This document shows positions 1 to 12,475 of a DNA stretch of 64,000 nt, one piece after another (positions within the stretch are counted from its first letter, which is position 1; each line of letters opens with the position of its first letter). Origin of the DNA: Salvator merianae (taxonomy: Eukaryota > Chordata > Lepidosauria > Squamata > Teiidae); assembly GCA_003586115.2 (NCBI GenBank), contig QVOM02000057.1, positions 2,605,041 through 2,669,040 of the forward strand, read 5' to 3'. The translations under genes and the position numbers were made by a program. Under the pieces are notes generated by a model. The model saw only the letters and a list, made by a program, of their open reading frames with translations, had not been told where the DNA came from and searched no databases.

Positions 1-2160
1 TGTCATGCTTCACACAGTGAAACTGATCTCAATACACACCTTTTCCAGCTGTTCCACCTATCCAAATGAATCAGCTGTTGATAACAGCTTGTTCTAAACA
101 AAAGGACGTGGGGAGACTTTTGACAGATGACCCAATTAAATGGATTTCCAATATAGCACTTGAATAGCCACATTTTTCTTTGAGGAGTTCTAAAATGTTG
201 GCCCTTTCATCTTTAGGAGAGCAGCAAAGAAGCTCTTATTTACCCTGGCCTTTGGCTAAAGAAACAGCTATCCCTCCCAACTTTCAGGTACTCTTACTGT
301 TTTTAGTATGTGCAGTTTACATTCTGTTTTTTATTTTTGTGACTTGCCCTGAGACCTTCAGCTACAGGTTGGGATAAAAATATGAACGAACGAACGAATG
401 AATAATAAGCCTGGGCTTCCCCAGATTACGTTAGCTCAGATCAAATTCTTTAATAGAATTTATTTCTATTAACCTATCTCATTTATCTTAGCCACATTTT
501 TTTTCTCGGAGAGGAGTCCTAAGAAGTTAACCCCTGGGCTTCTGCAGGTTATGTTTGTGTTAGTTTGGGTCAAGTCCCTTAGCATAATTTATTTCTATTA
601 GCTTATTTCATTTATCGCAGGGCCAGAATTCATTAAAACTGATGCAAGAACATAGTTTTTAAAACCACTAATAAAAACTTAAATTGCAGTGCCTGGAAAG
701 GGTGAACAAGCTACCTCTTCAAGGTCAAGATCATGAACAGTTATTTCCCTGATGATTAGAACAAACTTTCCTGTTGTAAAGAGAAAGATCAAGAGAAAGG
801 AGATAAATGCCTTCAAATTATGGATCTGGAGATGGTCACCAAAAATATCATGATGAAAGCCATGTCTCCCTGAGGAGGCTTCTACTGCCTTGGTTGCCCA
901 TCAAAAGTGCCTCAAGAGCAATGTGCAAGAGGTGATTCTGAAGTCATTCCCTTTCACACTGAAACAACACCCTCAGTTAGCAAAAGTAGACTTGAATGTC
1001 CCCATTTCTTCCTTAAGATATAGGATTGCCCCATGCCCCTAAGTTCTCCATTTGAAGCTGGAGTAGGCAAACATTTGACTCCATTCATGTAGAAAGGACT
1101 GCTTCCCTTCACCTCGGATAACCAGCCACACAGATCAGGGTTGATGGGTTTTGCTGTCCATCTTATAATTCTGGAATGCTCTGATGAAAGACTGTCTTGG
1201 ACAAAAAAATGTACTTAACCCAAAGCTCACACTTTTTATTTAATTTATGAAAGACAAGCATTGCTCCTGCATCTCTTGTTTGTCATCAGTAGGAGAAAGA
1301 TCTTGGAGAACATCCTGTGAGCAGAGATCTGGATGAGATACGTGGCAGGTTCTCACTACAATGTTTATTAGATTTTAATTGTTTCTTATTAAGCATCAAT
1401 CACTTACAGAGGCCTAATTTACAGCTTCCAATCACCTAACGCCATACTTTCCCAAAAGGCTAACATGAAACTTATCTTTCTCAGCCTTCCAATCATGTAC
1501 AAATGTATGGACTATACTGAAAACATATTGGAGGCATTGGTGCATAAATGCCGCTAAGCAAGGAACCCGCCTCTCTGCTCAGAAGGAATGCTAGCAATTG
1601 GATTTATAAGGCCTATTTAGGCAGCCATGTGTCAGTGCTGCCAAAGGTAGAGGATTTGAAAGAAAACACACTTGTCTACTAGGCTACGTGCCAGTGTGTG
1701 GTGACTTCATTCTGTGGTTTCTAGATACACCTATATCTCTCTATCTACCATCCCTGCAAGCAAGAGGCATTATCACACATCAAGGATATTAGGGCAGACA
1801 AGGACACTCAGATTTGCTGTGGAGCACATCTGGTGAAGGGCGTGACATGAGGAGGAGGTTTGTGGTCTAAGTGACAGGAAAGAAAGAATTAGAGAATTAC
1901 AGTCACCTCCTGCACTTGAGCTCCACAGACCAAATATATTTATATAGTAAGACTTGAACATCTGCTGAAAAATCAAATCCCCACACAGTTCCACTATTTA
2001 TGGATAAATTGGGTAGTTCCCCTCAAGTTTCCAGTAAACACGTCCTGTCATGCATTTGCTGTACCCTTATCTTGTCTGGCACTGCCCCTGCAACGATGCG
2101 AGGGGTAAATCTAGGTATTTCAAAAGCCCAAAATAGGAGGGATACTGTTTTGTGGTATGT
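1..2160. other. Intergenic, no gene seen
   Basis: No EDC-type promoter plus donor, no long open frame and no protein similarity was recognised on either strand. Around 340-405 there is a short repeat tail (a GGxTGGGATAAAAAT-like end followed by GAAC/GAAT units), the same type that recurs at 2167-2230 and 48730-48800. The rest is AT-rich sequence in which I see nothing. Confidence 0.5.
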
Positions 2161-2400
2161 GTTTTTCTTGTTGTTACCCACCCTGGGACCTTTGAGTGAA
2201 AGGTAGGATATAAATACTCAAATAAATAAAATAAATATTTATGAGATCCTTCCTCCCCGCCCCTAAAATGAAGCATTTGTTTATTTATTTATTTATTTAT
2301 TTATTTTCATTTTTGTCCTGCTCTGTACCTGAAGATCTCAGGGCGGGTTACAGCCATAAACACAGAATGTAAACAGCACACACTAAAAACAGTAGCAGTG
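2160..2400. repeat. Dispersed repeat ends with (ATTT)n
   Basis: At 2167-2230 a repeat end reads CCCACCCTGGGACC followed by GGATATAAATA. A second one begins after an ATTT tract at 2278-2307, with CCTGAAGATCTCAGGGCGGG near 2330. The same GTCTCAGGG(C/T)GGGTTACA core recurs near 14710 and in related form near 5740, 25840 and 46380. This is a widespread squamate interspersed element (CR1/L2-like 3' end or a SINE); I cannot name the exact family from sequence alone. Confidence 0.6.
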
Positions 2401-2723
2401 CCTGGAATATATTTTATGTGAAAGTACTTTAAACATTCATAGAACTAAAACTGAAGGGATTTTTTTAATACGGAAGAAGAAAATGTAATGAACTTTTTTT
2501 TAACTGCAGTCGAAAGCTTAATGGAATATAATTAGGCAGATCAAGTCATCTGTCCTCAATTTTTTTTCATAATAACCACATTGAGAGTGGTTATTCATAG
2601 GTTTTCTTCTGGCTTGGATTAATTTGGATTAACTTCAACAGGATTAATTTGGGAGAGGAACTGTGATTGATATCTTCTCTGATTTTGGTAGCAGTGAAAT
2701 TTAGATGGAATTAAAATTGCTTA

Positions 2724-2843
2724 GAACATAAGAACATAAGAGGAGCCCTGCTGGATCAGGCCACAGCCCATCTAGTCCAGCATCCTGTTTCACACAGTGG
2801 CCCACCAACTGCTTCTGGGCATCTCAAGCAGAAGACAGAGGCA
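2724..2843 (+). repeat. Interspersed element, GGATCAGGCC type
   Basis: The copy begins with tandem GAACATAA units, followed by GCCCTGCTGGATCAGGCC, a CATCTAGTCCAGCATCCTG block, CACACAGTGGCCCACCAA, and ends near GCAGAAGACAGAGGCA. The same order of blocks is found at 54160-54300 and, inverted, at 12300-12475 and 19230-19605, so this is a multicopy family. The class (LINE 3' end or SINE) is not determined. 2844-3190 after it holds nothing recognisable. Confidence 0.75.
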
Positions 2844-3194
2844 AAAGGAATTTAGAATTGAAATGACCTGCTAGGTTTAGAAGTTGCTATGATGTTACAT
2901 AAATCTCCTTAATTGTATTCAAGAGGCAAGGGCATAATTATATAAAATAATATTTCTGGACAACAGATTAATTTGCTACAAATGAATTTGATTTAGGACA
3001 GGTGGCCAGAAACACTGAATTATTCTGTCACAAGTAGACTAGAAAAAATTATGCATAACACATAAAAATATATTTATGCTGATTCAAGTCTTTCGATGAT
3101 TACTCATTTTGTACAAATATATTTTTAATTATTTTTGCCTGTAGATATGCAGCAATGCTCCACCAGGTTGGAAGTGAGTGTGGATGGATATGCA

Positions 3195-3560
3195 GTGGTT
3201 CCTTGCCCAGTTCAATCCTTGGTTCACAGTAGGAACGTATATGAACTGAAATTTAGTAGTTCAATTCAAAGCAAAGCAAACTACCCTTTGGTTTGGTTTG
3301 GTTTGGTTTGGTTTCATTTGGTTTCGTTTCGTTTCGTTCAAAATATTTTTTTTCTGAACAGCATGGCTCAGTTTGCCTATAAACGATCTGTGAACCACCT
3401 GGGTTCACTATGGTTTGTTTGGTTTGTTAGACCACCCCTTGGTTCAGGTTTGATTCAAACCAGGTTTTCCAACACATATGTTTACATATGAACCATGTCA
3501 AAACCCCAGTTCACTGTGAACCACAAACCAACTGAACCAGCTCAGTGCATCTGCATTTCA
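3195..3560. repeat. GGTTC/GAACC-rich dispersed element, copy 1
   Basis: The sequence is dominated by alternating GGTTC, GGTTTG, TTCAAA and GAACC words, with an internal (GGTTT)n run at about 3291-3315. It can pair with itself extensively because both strands carry the same words. Open frames through it are compositional artefacts. See the copies at 7868, 9138, 12838, 16280, 20762, 31626, 36725, 43318 and 58085. Confidence 0.7.
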
Positions 3561-3732
3561 CATTGCCTCTGTGCTTAGTTCAAACAGGGCTTTGGTAAGT
3601 ATTGTTTATGCACTTAGTGCAGCATAGATATATAGTAATATTGAACCTAATTTGGATCTTCACTAATTTAATGCAAGTGAATATTTTTCACCCCTCCCTA
3701 CCACCACCTCACATAAACCAGCACTCATCTAT

Positions 3733-3900
3733 GGCCCTTTCTGCACTGGGCCTCATTCCAGAATATATTCCAGAATAGGGGCCCTGCTGTCCACATGATA
3801 CTGCAGGCTATGGAAAGCCCTGGATGGGACCTGCTATAGTCTATATTAGCATGTGGACAACAGGTCTCTAATCTGAGATATATTCTGGAATAAAGGGCCT
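3733..3900. mobile_element. Fold-back (MITE-like) element
   Basis: The two halves are imperfect reverse complements. The left half reads GGCCCTTTCTGC, then CCAGAATATATTCCAGAAT, then CTGTCCACATG. Read from the right end on the other strand, the right half gives AGGCCCTTTATTCCAGAATA, then CTGTTGTCCACATG. This makes a fold-back element of about 168 bp with no coding capacity. A partial relative begins at about 52498 (GGCCCTTTCTGCATGGGTCC). The target-site duplication is unclear. Confidence 0.65.
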
Positions 3901-5690
3901 ATACTTGCTCTAGAGGAGGAAGGTTACTTAAAGATATAAGGGGATGACATATTTGCTCCATGTTGGAAGGTATGTGTATAAAATATTTACTTTATGGAAA
4001 GATACATTGGAAACTATTGATAGGGCATATTTTGCACAAGAATGCATAAAATCCTTTATATTAACATGGTTATAATTATTGATTTTTTGGTGCATTTTTG
4101 CAGGTATCCACAGAGAATTGAATGGATCAGCAGGCCTAAAACGTGGTGCTGTTTAATCGGTCCATACTTTATGACATGTCGAGAAAGCCTAGTTTTATGG
4201 AACAGGCAATGAAGTAATTTGCTAAATTCTGTCTAGCTTCCCTACTTGCCTTTCCGGTTCTAGAGCACAAGTTATCATTTAGGGTGTCATCTCCTTTGTT
4301 ACCTCCAGAGGGCATTGTTCCCATGTACATCTGCTTAGGAAAGTTGAAGAAAACATGAAAGAACGAAGGAAAGAAGAAAAGAGCTGCCATAATCTCCCAC
4401 AATATCTGCATGCCTTTCCAAATGCATTTTTCTGGAGTCTGAAAAATAACCAACACAGCCGGAAACTTGCTGAGCGAATGGCACTACATTGTCTAAGGTG
4501 TGGGAAGAAGATTTTGCGAAGAAAATCCAGTCTCAGGAAGAAAGAGTGTAAAAAAGAGGAAAATAATTTACAGTCTGAGTATGAGAGCTGGAGTACCTAA
4601 CCCACAAAAGAATATAATCAGCTATATTGAATCTCAAGCAGAAGTATTTATCACAAATTTTGTCTGAGATGATTGTAGCTTGGTGTAGCATTACATAGAC
4701 ATTTATGGATCTCTAAATATCATTTCAAGTGTCTCACAAGTAATTAACCTTTTCAAGGTGGGGAGGATAAAGGAATAACTTCCTTTGGACTCCATCAGCT
4801 CTACCTTAATTTTTAATAATGAAAGAGGACATGTAAGAACAAGAATCCCTAGCAAAGAAAGGGAATCTCTGACCTTCAGGCCAAATCCATCCTGCTCTTT
4901 CTCCAAATCTGGCTTCTGAGTCATTCTGAATTTCCTGTATTTATTTGTGTCTAAGGCCATTCCTACACTCAACCTTGCTTGGGGCAGTTTTGGTATTCTA
5001 CTCCAGTCTGTTCTGAATCTAGCTCAGCAAGTGATGCTCCCAACATGAAGGCAGGGACACTGTCCATCCAGACCAACACCAGCAGCAATACAGAGGCACC
5101 ATAGCTGTTCCATTCCATACAACTGACTTCCATGCATGGCACCAGCCACCCCTGCCAGGTAGCAGGCCTGTCTCCATGGTAGGTTCTCAAAAATGATCTC
5201 CAAAGCTTGCATAAGCTTCCAAGTTGGGGCTACACTGTTTTCCTTGTTCTGGAGCAGGTGCAGAAGCATTGATGCCTAGACTGGAACAGACAGTATTAGT
5301 ACATTTGTAGACCTCATCAAACAGGTGTAGAGCTAGTTTGGATCAGTGACCTCATGGGATGCTCTGGATTGAAATAGCACTAACCCCATGTGGACAAAGC
5401 ACATTTGTTGTTGTTGGATATCATTGAGACAAGCCTCAGTTCCTGGTGGACCACATGGATGCCTCATGGATACTCCTCCATAGTTTTCCTGGCAAAGATA
5501 AAGTGATTGGTCATTGCCTATTTCTAGGGATTGAATCCATGACCTTCTGCTTTCAAGGCAGTTTGCTCTACTGTTGAGATACACTTTCCCTCTCCCCCAA
5601 AAAATCATTAATTCTTTTTGTATCCAGTATCAAAAGGACGCAAAAATAAAGCAACACAGCCAATAAACATCACTGATTCGAAGCTGGTAT
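3901..5690. other. Intergenic, nothing recognised
   Basis: No promoter, exon or repeat that I can name. The open frames here (for example 4355-4600) are short, lysine-rich and low-complexity, and have no splice context. Confidence 0.4.
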
Positions 5691-7000
5691 TTCATTTGTT
5701 TATTAAGGCACATATATCCTACCCTTCTTCTGAAGTCCCTAGGGCAGGTGACAATGATAAAAATGATAACATCCATTAAGTCAACTAAAGCATACCTAAA
5801 ATATAATCCTACCTCCCCGGCAGGACAACTTGCAGAGGAAGTTATACATCAAAGGCTCAGGTGAAGAGGTATGTTAATTGTTTTAATGAAATATTGAAAG
5901 CAATTTAACATTGACACTCAGCACACCTCCACTGGGTTGGTGTTCGAAAGCCTGGGAGCTGCCGCAGAAAAGGCCGTCCTGGACGACACCACTGCCTCTG
6001 ATCTTAATACTTGGGGAGGTCAATATGGGAGAAGGGGTTTCTTCAGTAACCAGGTCCCAAGCCATTTAGGGCTCTATATGCTAACAATAGCACCTTGAAT
6101 CAGGTTCTCTAGTGAATAGTAATCAGTATAGCTCTTTAAAGGCTAGTATTATGTGTATCTGGCCAGAAACTCCCATCAGCAGTTAAGCTGCTGCCTTCTG
6201 TGCTAATTCCAACGTCTAGACCATCTTTAAGGGAAGTCAAATATAGGACCCATTATTGTGGCCTAGCCTGGAGGTTACAAGAGTCTGGATTATCATGGTC
6301 TTCTGGAAGTGGTGAAGCTGCCCAACCAGTCAGAGTTGGAAGTAAACACTCCTGGCTACCACTGCGACATGAATCTCAAATGACAGCAAAGAGTCCAGAA
6401 CCTCCCACAGAACACACATTGTTCTTTCTGTGGCAAAACAAGTGACTTCACTCAGAATTCGGTGCCTCTTGACTTCCTAGACTTAGAACCCATTGCACAC
6501 AGTACCTTTGACTTATCTGGATTCAGCTTCAATTTATTGGTCCACATCCAGCCTATTACTGCTTCCAGACACTGAACAAGCACCCGAGCTTAACACAGGA
6601 GGAATGGAGAGACAGAGTTGAGTGCCATCTATGTATTGGTGGCACGTTACTCAAAATTTTCTGATCATCTCTCCTAACAGCTTCATATAGATATTGAATA
6701 GCATAAAGGACAGAATCAACTCCTGAGGAACTCCTGAGGACATCTGCATGCTAATCCATGAAGTCAATCCAGAAGGATGCTATGGCCAATGATATCAAAA
6801 GAGATCAAGAGGAACCAACAGGGTTGCATTGCCCCTGTCCCTCTCCCAATAAAAGTCATCCATCAGGGTGACCAAGACATTCTTAGAACCAGATCCTCGC
6901 ATGAAATGGGATTGAAACCAGGAACAGTCCTGGAGTGATGAGAATGTGATGCTTCTAGGTGTTGCTTCCTGATCCAGCTCACCCTGCCCATCGAGTGCCA
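5690..7000. repeat. Dispersed repeat fragments
   Basis: 5690-5830 is another copy of the (T)TTATTTATT...CCTACC...AGGGCAGG type element. 6440-7000 contains the remains of a long interspersed element whose words (GGCCAATGATATCAAAAG, CATCCATCAGGGTGACCAAG) are typical of old non-LTR-derived repeats in reptile genomes. No intact frame is left. The assignment is by general appearance only. 7000-7867 holds nothing recognisable. Confidence 0.4.
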
Positions 7001-7867
7001 TACATGTTGGCATCTTGCCCACTTGTTACTAGGAGTAGACAGGACATCCTATGTCCAGACACAAGGCCTGGACCACCCCAGATGGCCAGCCATTTGCCTG
7101 TCTTCCCTCTCTCTGCCCCTCTATTTTACTGCTGCACGTGTATGCATCAACAAAAGTACTGCAGCATGCAATTTGGAATGTCATCATGCACGCAACTGGG
7201 CCAACTTCCTTTTTGTGAAATATGCATTCTTAGATTCCTCAGCAACTGTTGTCAATAAAAAATCATACAAAGGAAAGTGTAATGAGACAGTGGGTTGATA
7301 AAATGCTTTTGTGCAGAAATTCTTTTTTGCATGAGTGGCACGCTCCCTGATGAAAATGCAAATTTATTCCTGTGCATAATCCCATCACAGTTGCAGAGAG
7401 CGATACAACATCCAGGAAGCAAACTCAGCACTGTCACCCACTGATAACAGGAGGGGAGGAAAAGGTGGTGAAAGAACCGAAGCAACTCAGAAGGGTCACA
7501 AACTGTACCTGCTCCAAGAACCAGTTTGCAACATTCTTCTTCTTTATTATGCTTTTATTTGCTTACCCATAGGCATTTATAAATTACACATTCAGGTACT
7601 GTACATACATATAAAGGTATAATGATATATAAATCCTTGCCACATTAAATAAAAATCTTAAAACAAATGTATTAATTAATTGCAAGGCCTGGATTACCTA
7701 AGTTGTTTAAAAGTTTGAATGAAAACAGTGAAGAGATAACAAATACGTCGTCACTTCCTTGCTGATTTGAGAGTGCTGGCTGAGCAAAGGAAGGTCAATT
7801 TTGAGATTCTCCTTGAAGAGGAGCTCAAGATGAACAGGATACAGGACAGAGGGGACAGAGGAGAGGA

Positions 7868-8245
7868 ACTAGAGATGTGCATGGTTGGTTAGGTCCAATC
7901 CGGTTCAAATTGAACTGGGTAGTTTGGCACAGTTTCAATCAAACAGAATCAACACTATCTGGTTCAAGAAGTGTGGCTCAATCCAAACCGAACCAGGAGG
8001 TTCTTGATCTCACAGCTTGTACCACTCAGTTTGATTCAAGCCCCATTTGGTCTTTTAAATGGGGTCTTTTCAATGTATTTTATTGTATTTTGTTCTTTTT
8101 TTTACAATCAGTGTGCAAACTGTTTGAGGATCAGTTCAAACTGAATTGAACTTGTTCAGCCTGGTTCTAGATCAAACTAAAATAATGAGGTTTGGTTCAA
8201 TTCAAAATATACCAATGAATTTTAGTTCAAGCACATCTCCATAAG
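7868..8245. mobile_element. GGTTC-rich element with AGAGATGTGC terminus, copy 2
   Basis: The left end is CTAGAGATGTGC and the right end is GCACATCTCC, forming about 10-bp inverted termini. The interior is GGTTCAAAT/ATTTGAACC-type sequence. It belongs to the same family as 3195-3560 and shows the terminal structure best. There is no coding capacity. Confidence 0.7.
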
Positions 8246-8347
8246 GGAACTATGAAGGACCAGAGCAAGAAATAGGTTTTCACTTCAGTCAAGATGTGAT
8301 TGTTGTCCCCAGTACTATGGAAATCTAATTTTTTGAGGCCTACAACA

Positions 8348-8420
8348 TTTCCTTCCTTCCTTCCTTCCTTCCTTCCTTCCTTCCTTCCTTCCTTCCTTCC
8401 TTCCTTCCTTCCTTCCTTCC
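8348..8420. repeat. (TTCC)n microsatellite
   Basis: About 18 uninterrupted TTCC units. 8421-9137 after it holds an open frame (8764-9204) of ordinary AT-rich composition with no recognised domain, which I do not regard as a gene. Confidence 0.95.
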
Positions 8421-9137
8421 CCCTTGAGTTGAAAAGGTAATCTACTTAACATATCTCTTCAAAAGAGGAAACATTACTGAAAGAAAGAACTAAAGAGGAT
8501 ACACTGCAAAAAGTCTGCTTATGCAAAGTTAGAAGCAATGACGACATGTTACATAGAAATGTATGCCACCACAGAAAAGAAGACTGCTCTGATGACAGGT
8601 CTTTCAGAGAGTTCTGTGGGGAGCAGCAGAGAGAACACAAAATGAACTAAGGGCAGGGAGTGTTGGCAGGTGACAAACAGAGATTCCTTCCAGCTATGTC
8701 ACATTTTGCCTTCCTCACCATTCTGACATTCCTGGTTTACCAGCCACCTCTCATGATGGTTCTATGTGTCCTTTTACACTGTTCACATTCAGCCACATGG
8801 ATGTGTTAATGTTAACTCATGCCAATTATGTTTGTTTGTTTGTTTTTACAACTCTATACAGTTTTGTGTCACTGGCAGACATGACCATTTTGCTGCCCAA
8901 GCCCAGCTCTACGTTATTTGTAAACAAGTTGAAAAAGCACTATTTCCAGTCCATACCCAAAGGGAACACCAGTTCTCCCTCCATTGTTAAAATCTGTTTC
9001 TTTACTTCCAATTTCTGCTTGCTGTTCTCCAATCATTTACTTACCAATATAAGCATCTTTTACTCTACAACCTCTAAGTTTAACCAGAAATTAATGGTGG
9101 GAATCTGTATTAAAAGCTTTTTGAAGAGCTTAATAGA

Positions 9138-9410
9138 GACCTGCATGAACCTGGAAACTGCTGTACATTTCAAACTAAACCGAACCTTAAATAATTCAGT
9201 TTGATTCAAACCTCTTCAAACAGGTTTGAATTCAATATCAAACCTGTTCATTTTTTTTCTTTTTAAAAAGCCCATTTGTGTTTGCAGACCCCCTCATTTG
9301 GTTCGATTTGAACTAACTCCCAATGGGCTGGAGAGCTGGCTTGAATTCAGACCTTTGGAACCTCTCCCATCTGACTCAAGCCACTTTGAATTAGAACCAA
9401 TTCAGTAGAT
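9138..9410. repeat. GGTTC-rich dispersed element, copy 3
   Basis: The GAGACCTGCATGAACC start and the TTCAAACC/GGTTTGAA words match the family described at 7868. The right end near 9410 is degraded. 9411-9900 holds nothing recognisable. Confidence 0.55.
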
Positions 9411-9900
9411 CTGTAGATCTAAGTAAACAATGTTTGCATAAAATGCCACTGCAACTCAAGAGCAATGTAGATGTAGCATGAAAGAAACCCACACATGCAA
9501 ATTTAGAAATAATTACTATTCTTTAAACAGAAATGTGTGTTATTATATTAGGGGAGACTATAAAGAGATTACCTGTTTATGTGCTGTTCAACTGCTCACT
9601 GTTGATAGGTAGGTTGATCTAGACCTAGGAGTATGGTAAACACGTAGCACACACCTTGTGGACCCTAAAGCTGCTTTAGGACTGGCCAGAAATGGCCCTG
9701 AAAGTTGACCATTTGGGGTCTGGTGATTTACAATCTGGTGAGAAAGCAGCCTGGTCAGAAACATCTCCCTAGAGACCTTCTTCCAACCCTGCAGTTGAGT
9801 CAGATCCCTGGTCAATTAGGGCAACTTAAGAGCTGGTTGAGATATCAGCCCCAGGGTCTACTGGAGGACATGCTATGGTACCCATGTGAATGCAGCCTCA

Positions 9901-10090
9901 GTCTAGACCAGTGTTTCTCAACTGGGGGGCATATGGGACCCTGTGGGCCCCCAGGATATTCCAAGGAGGCCCACAGGGGGCTTCCTTCTCTCTCCTACTT
10001 CCGCACTTGGTAGGACAGGGGGGTCACAGGAAGAAAACAAGGTCAGAAGGGGCCACGGTCAGAGAAAGGTTGAGAAACACTGGTCTAGAC
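9901..10090. mobile_element. hAT-type MITE with 8-bp target duplication
   Basis: The element spans 9909-10082 (174 bp). Its terminal inverted repeats begin CAGTGTTTCTCAAC and end GTTGAGAAACACTG. Both sides carry the 8-bp direct repeat GTCTAGAC (9901-9908 and 10083-10090). CAGTG(G/T)TTCTCAAC termini and 8-bp duplications are the signature of hAT/Charlie-type non-autonomous elements. There is no transposase frame. The intact target duplication, itself a palindrome, suggests a relatively young insertion. 10091-10850 holds nothing else that I can name. Confidence 0.88.
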
Positions 10091-10852
10091 CACCCTTTCA
10101 GAACAGAAACCCTTCCAGGAGAGGACTGTTCTCTACACAACCTATGAATAGAGCACTGGCATTTGTTAAGTAGAATACGTGGCCATACTGTGAGACATGG
10201 AAAAAAATCTTCCTTCTGGAGAATGTCTTTCAATAGAGCTTTGTTCTCTCCAAGACTTTCAGATAGTGGACTAGCCTCTGAGCTATGATAACACTTTGAG
10301 AAGTGGCCAGACTCCATGGCTTCCTGGTGTCCCAAAACTGGTTGTCGTTTGTAGTTTCCTACATTGCCTAAGACAATGACTTGAAGTTCCCTATGAAGAA
10401 ACACGCAGGATATGCAGATTGGATGAGGAAGAACGAATATCATGTGCCTCATCTTTCAGATGTGGTTGATAAAACGCTTGGGAGTTGCTGGGAACTTGCT
10501 TCACCATGACATACGTTCCCTTAGCTAAAAAGGAGGACTACACAAGAACCCAAGATCTCACAACCCATTTTTTCCCAAGTGCAATTCTGTACGTGGAATA
10601 AGCTTTGAGGTTAGGTTATTAATAAAGCTAAAGGGGTGTCATGCCCAATCGCTCCTGCTTATAAAGTGGGCCATATGTGTAATATGAAGATCAGGTTACA
10701 TGCAGCGGCCAAAAATACGAGCAGAAGATCACGAGACGGTTGCCAAATAATTAGAGCAAGTTTAATGGCGTGCAGCAAATTTTGGTTAGAAGCTAATTAA
10801 GACCTTGGAGTTCAAAGGCTGCCTCATCCCCTTAAGGCTGCCTAAGAATCTC

Positions 10853-10908
10853 TATAAAAGCTGTTTGCACTCTTGAAAAAGACTTGCTTGAATTCAGCTG
10901 CTGGCTGG
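10853..10908 (+). promoter_or_regulatory. TATA box and candidate noncoding exon 1
   Basis: TATAAAAG lies at 10853-10860. A transcription start would be expected about 30 bases downstream, and the short sequence that follows ends at a good donor (GCTGG/GTAAGT, GT at 10909-10910). This is the standard EDC promoter and exon 1 plan. The next plausible acceptor with a coding exon on this strand is at 16710, so this is my best candidate for the first exon of the four-core CBP gene, with a 5.8-kb intron. It could instead be an orphan exon of a lost gene. Confidence 0.55.
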
Positions 10909-12269
10909 GTAAGTCTTATCTGACAGAATTGCTTAGAATTATGGGGATTGCTTCTACCTACAGATGCCCCTCCCCCCAAAAAATCATCCATCATTGAACA
11001 GGAACAAATCCTACAATGCTAGTTGGAGACAATGTCCTTCTTCAAAAGTTAGGGGGAGTTTTTGATTTGTGTCTTCTGACATTCTAATTTTCCCCCCATG
11101 TGCTTTACTTTCTTATTATTATTATCTTAGTTTTTGTGGGCTACTGGCCAGTAAGCACTTACCCAGCAGCCTCTACCTTTACAGTTTCCTAAGGATTGGT
11201 AATAGAGATATGACTTAAACAGATTTAGGTGACTGTTTTAAACATTTCTAGGTAATATGGCAAGGATCAGTCACCACAAGTGATTATGACTTGCACACAG
11301 TTCAGTGATTGAAGGAGGTTTAGGGGATCCTGAGTTGAGAAGGGGGTTGGACTCAATTGCGCAATTGTGCAGATCTTCAGCAAGTTGCAAGGGAGCAACA
11401 AGAACTTGCAAAGCTGCAGATTTGAGCACGTGCACAAAACTTGTCTTTTAAAAAATAAATAAATGAAAGGAATGGTGGAGGCAAAAATTGGTCGAAGAGA
11501 AAGTCTAAGGCCTTAATGTTCAGTCCCTAATATCTCTATAGAGGAAAGTGAAGACAATCCAATTCTGTATTTGCCAAGAAAGCTTCATGGATGTGTCCAC
11601 GTACCCACCATGTCTCAGTGGTGAAGAAGCCGCTTAGGAATCAGAGGGTTACAAGTTCCAGAAGATGGAAATGGCAACCCATTTCTGTATCTTTGCAAAC
11701 CAAGCTCCACTGATGTGTCTAGGTAGACACCAGGTGTGGAAGTCATTCCAAATGCTCCCAGCCTATAAGATTGACTGTCAGGTCTAAAATTCACAGAAAG
11801 TTTCTATGGGTGCAGTTAAAAGCCTTTTTAAAGCGAAGAACAGGTTTAGTAGCAATCCAGCTTTGTATTCATCAGAACAGAATCAGTCTAGCACCATGTT
11901 GTATCCTTGATACTTTTCATCCTTTTCATCGCCTTTCAAATTAACCAGCCCTTTTTCCTTTTCAAAAGTCAAAGGATCACTTTTAAGAATCTGCCCAAAC
12001 CAGTTTTCTAATTGTTCTCTCCTCTATCTGTTCTCATTTTACTAAATTGTTTCATTAAATTGTCAAAGAAATTCTGACAAATCAGCATCCAGATGAAAAG
12101 ATGCATTTGGCTCCTTTTCTATTTGGGCCCCTTTTCCCTAATCTCTGTAATCAGTTGACGCCATCGCTGGGATTCGGGGGAAAGGAGAAACACGGAACAT
12201 CTCTGGGGGCATTGACTGCCCTTAGCACTCACATTATTATTGTCAACATGGATGTTGGCCTTGTGAACA

Positions 12270-12475
12270 ATCTACCTGGAGAGACAGGCAAGATACCTCT
12301 TGCCCATGAAAGACCATTTGCAGGGAATTGAGAGAAGGTGAAGGTTTTGCCTTCATCTTCTGCTTGAAAATGCCCAGAGTCAATTGGTGGGCCACTGTGT
12401 GAGGCAGGATGCTAGACTAGATGAGTTGAGTCCTTACCCATCAGCAATTCTCTTATATTCTTATGTTCTTATGTG
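12270..12475 (-). repeat. Interspersed element, GGATCAGGCC type, inverted copy
   Basis: Reading along the plus strand, the blocks appear in reverse: AAGGTTTTGCCTTCATCTTC, then TGGTGGGCCACTGTGTGAGG, GATGCTAGACTAGATGAG and a final TTCTTATGTTCTTATG. These match the copies at 2724, 19225 and 54160. Confidence 0.7.

Noticed and set aside
8764..9204. Open frame of 146 codons
   Set aside because: AT-rich, no domain recognised, and it runs into a GGTTC-rich repeat at its end.
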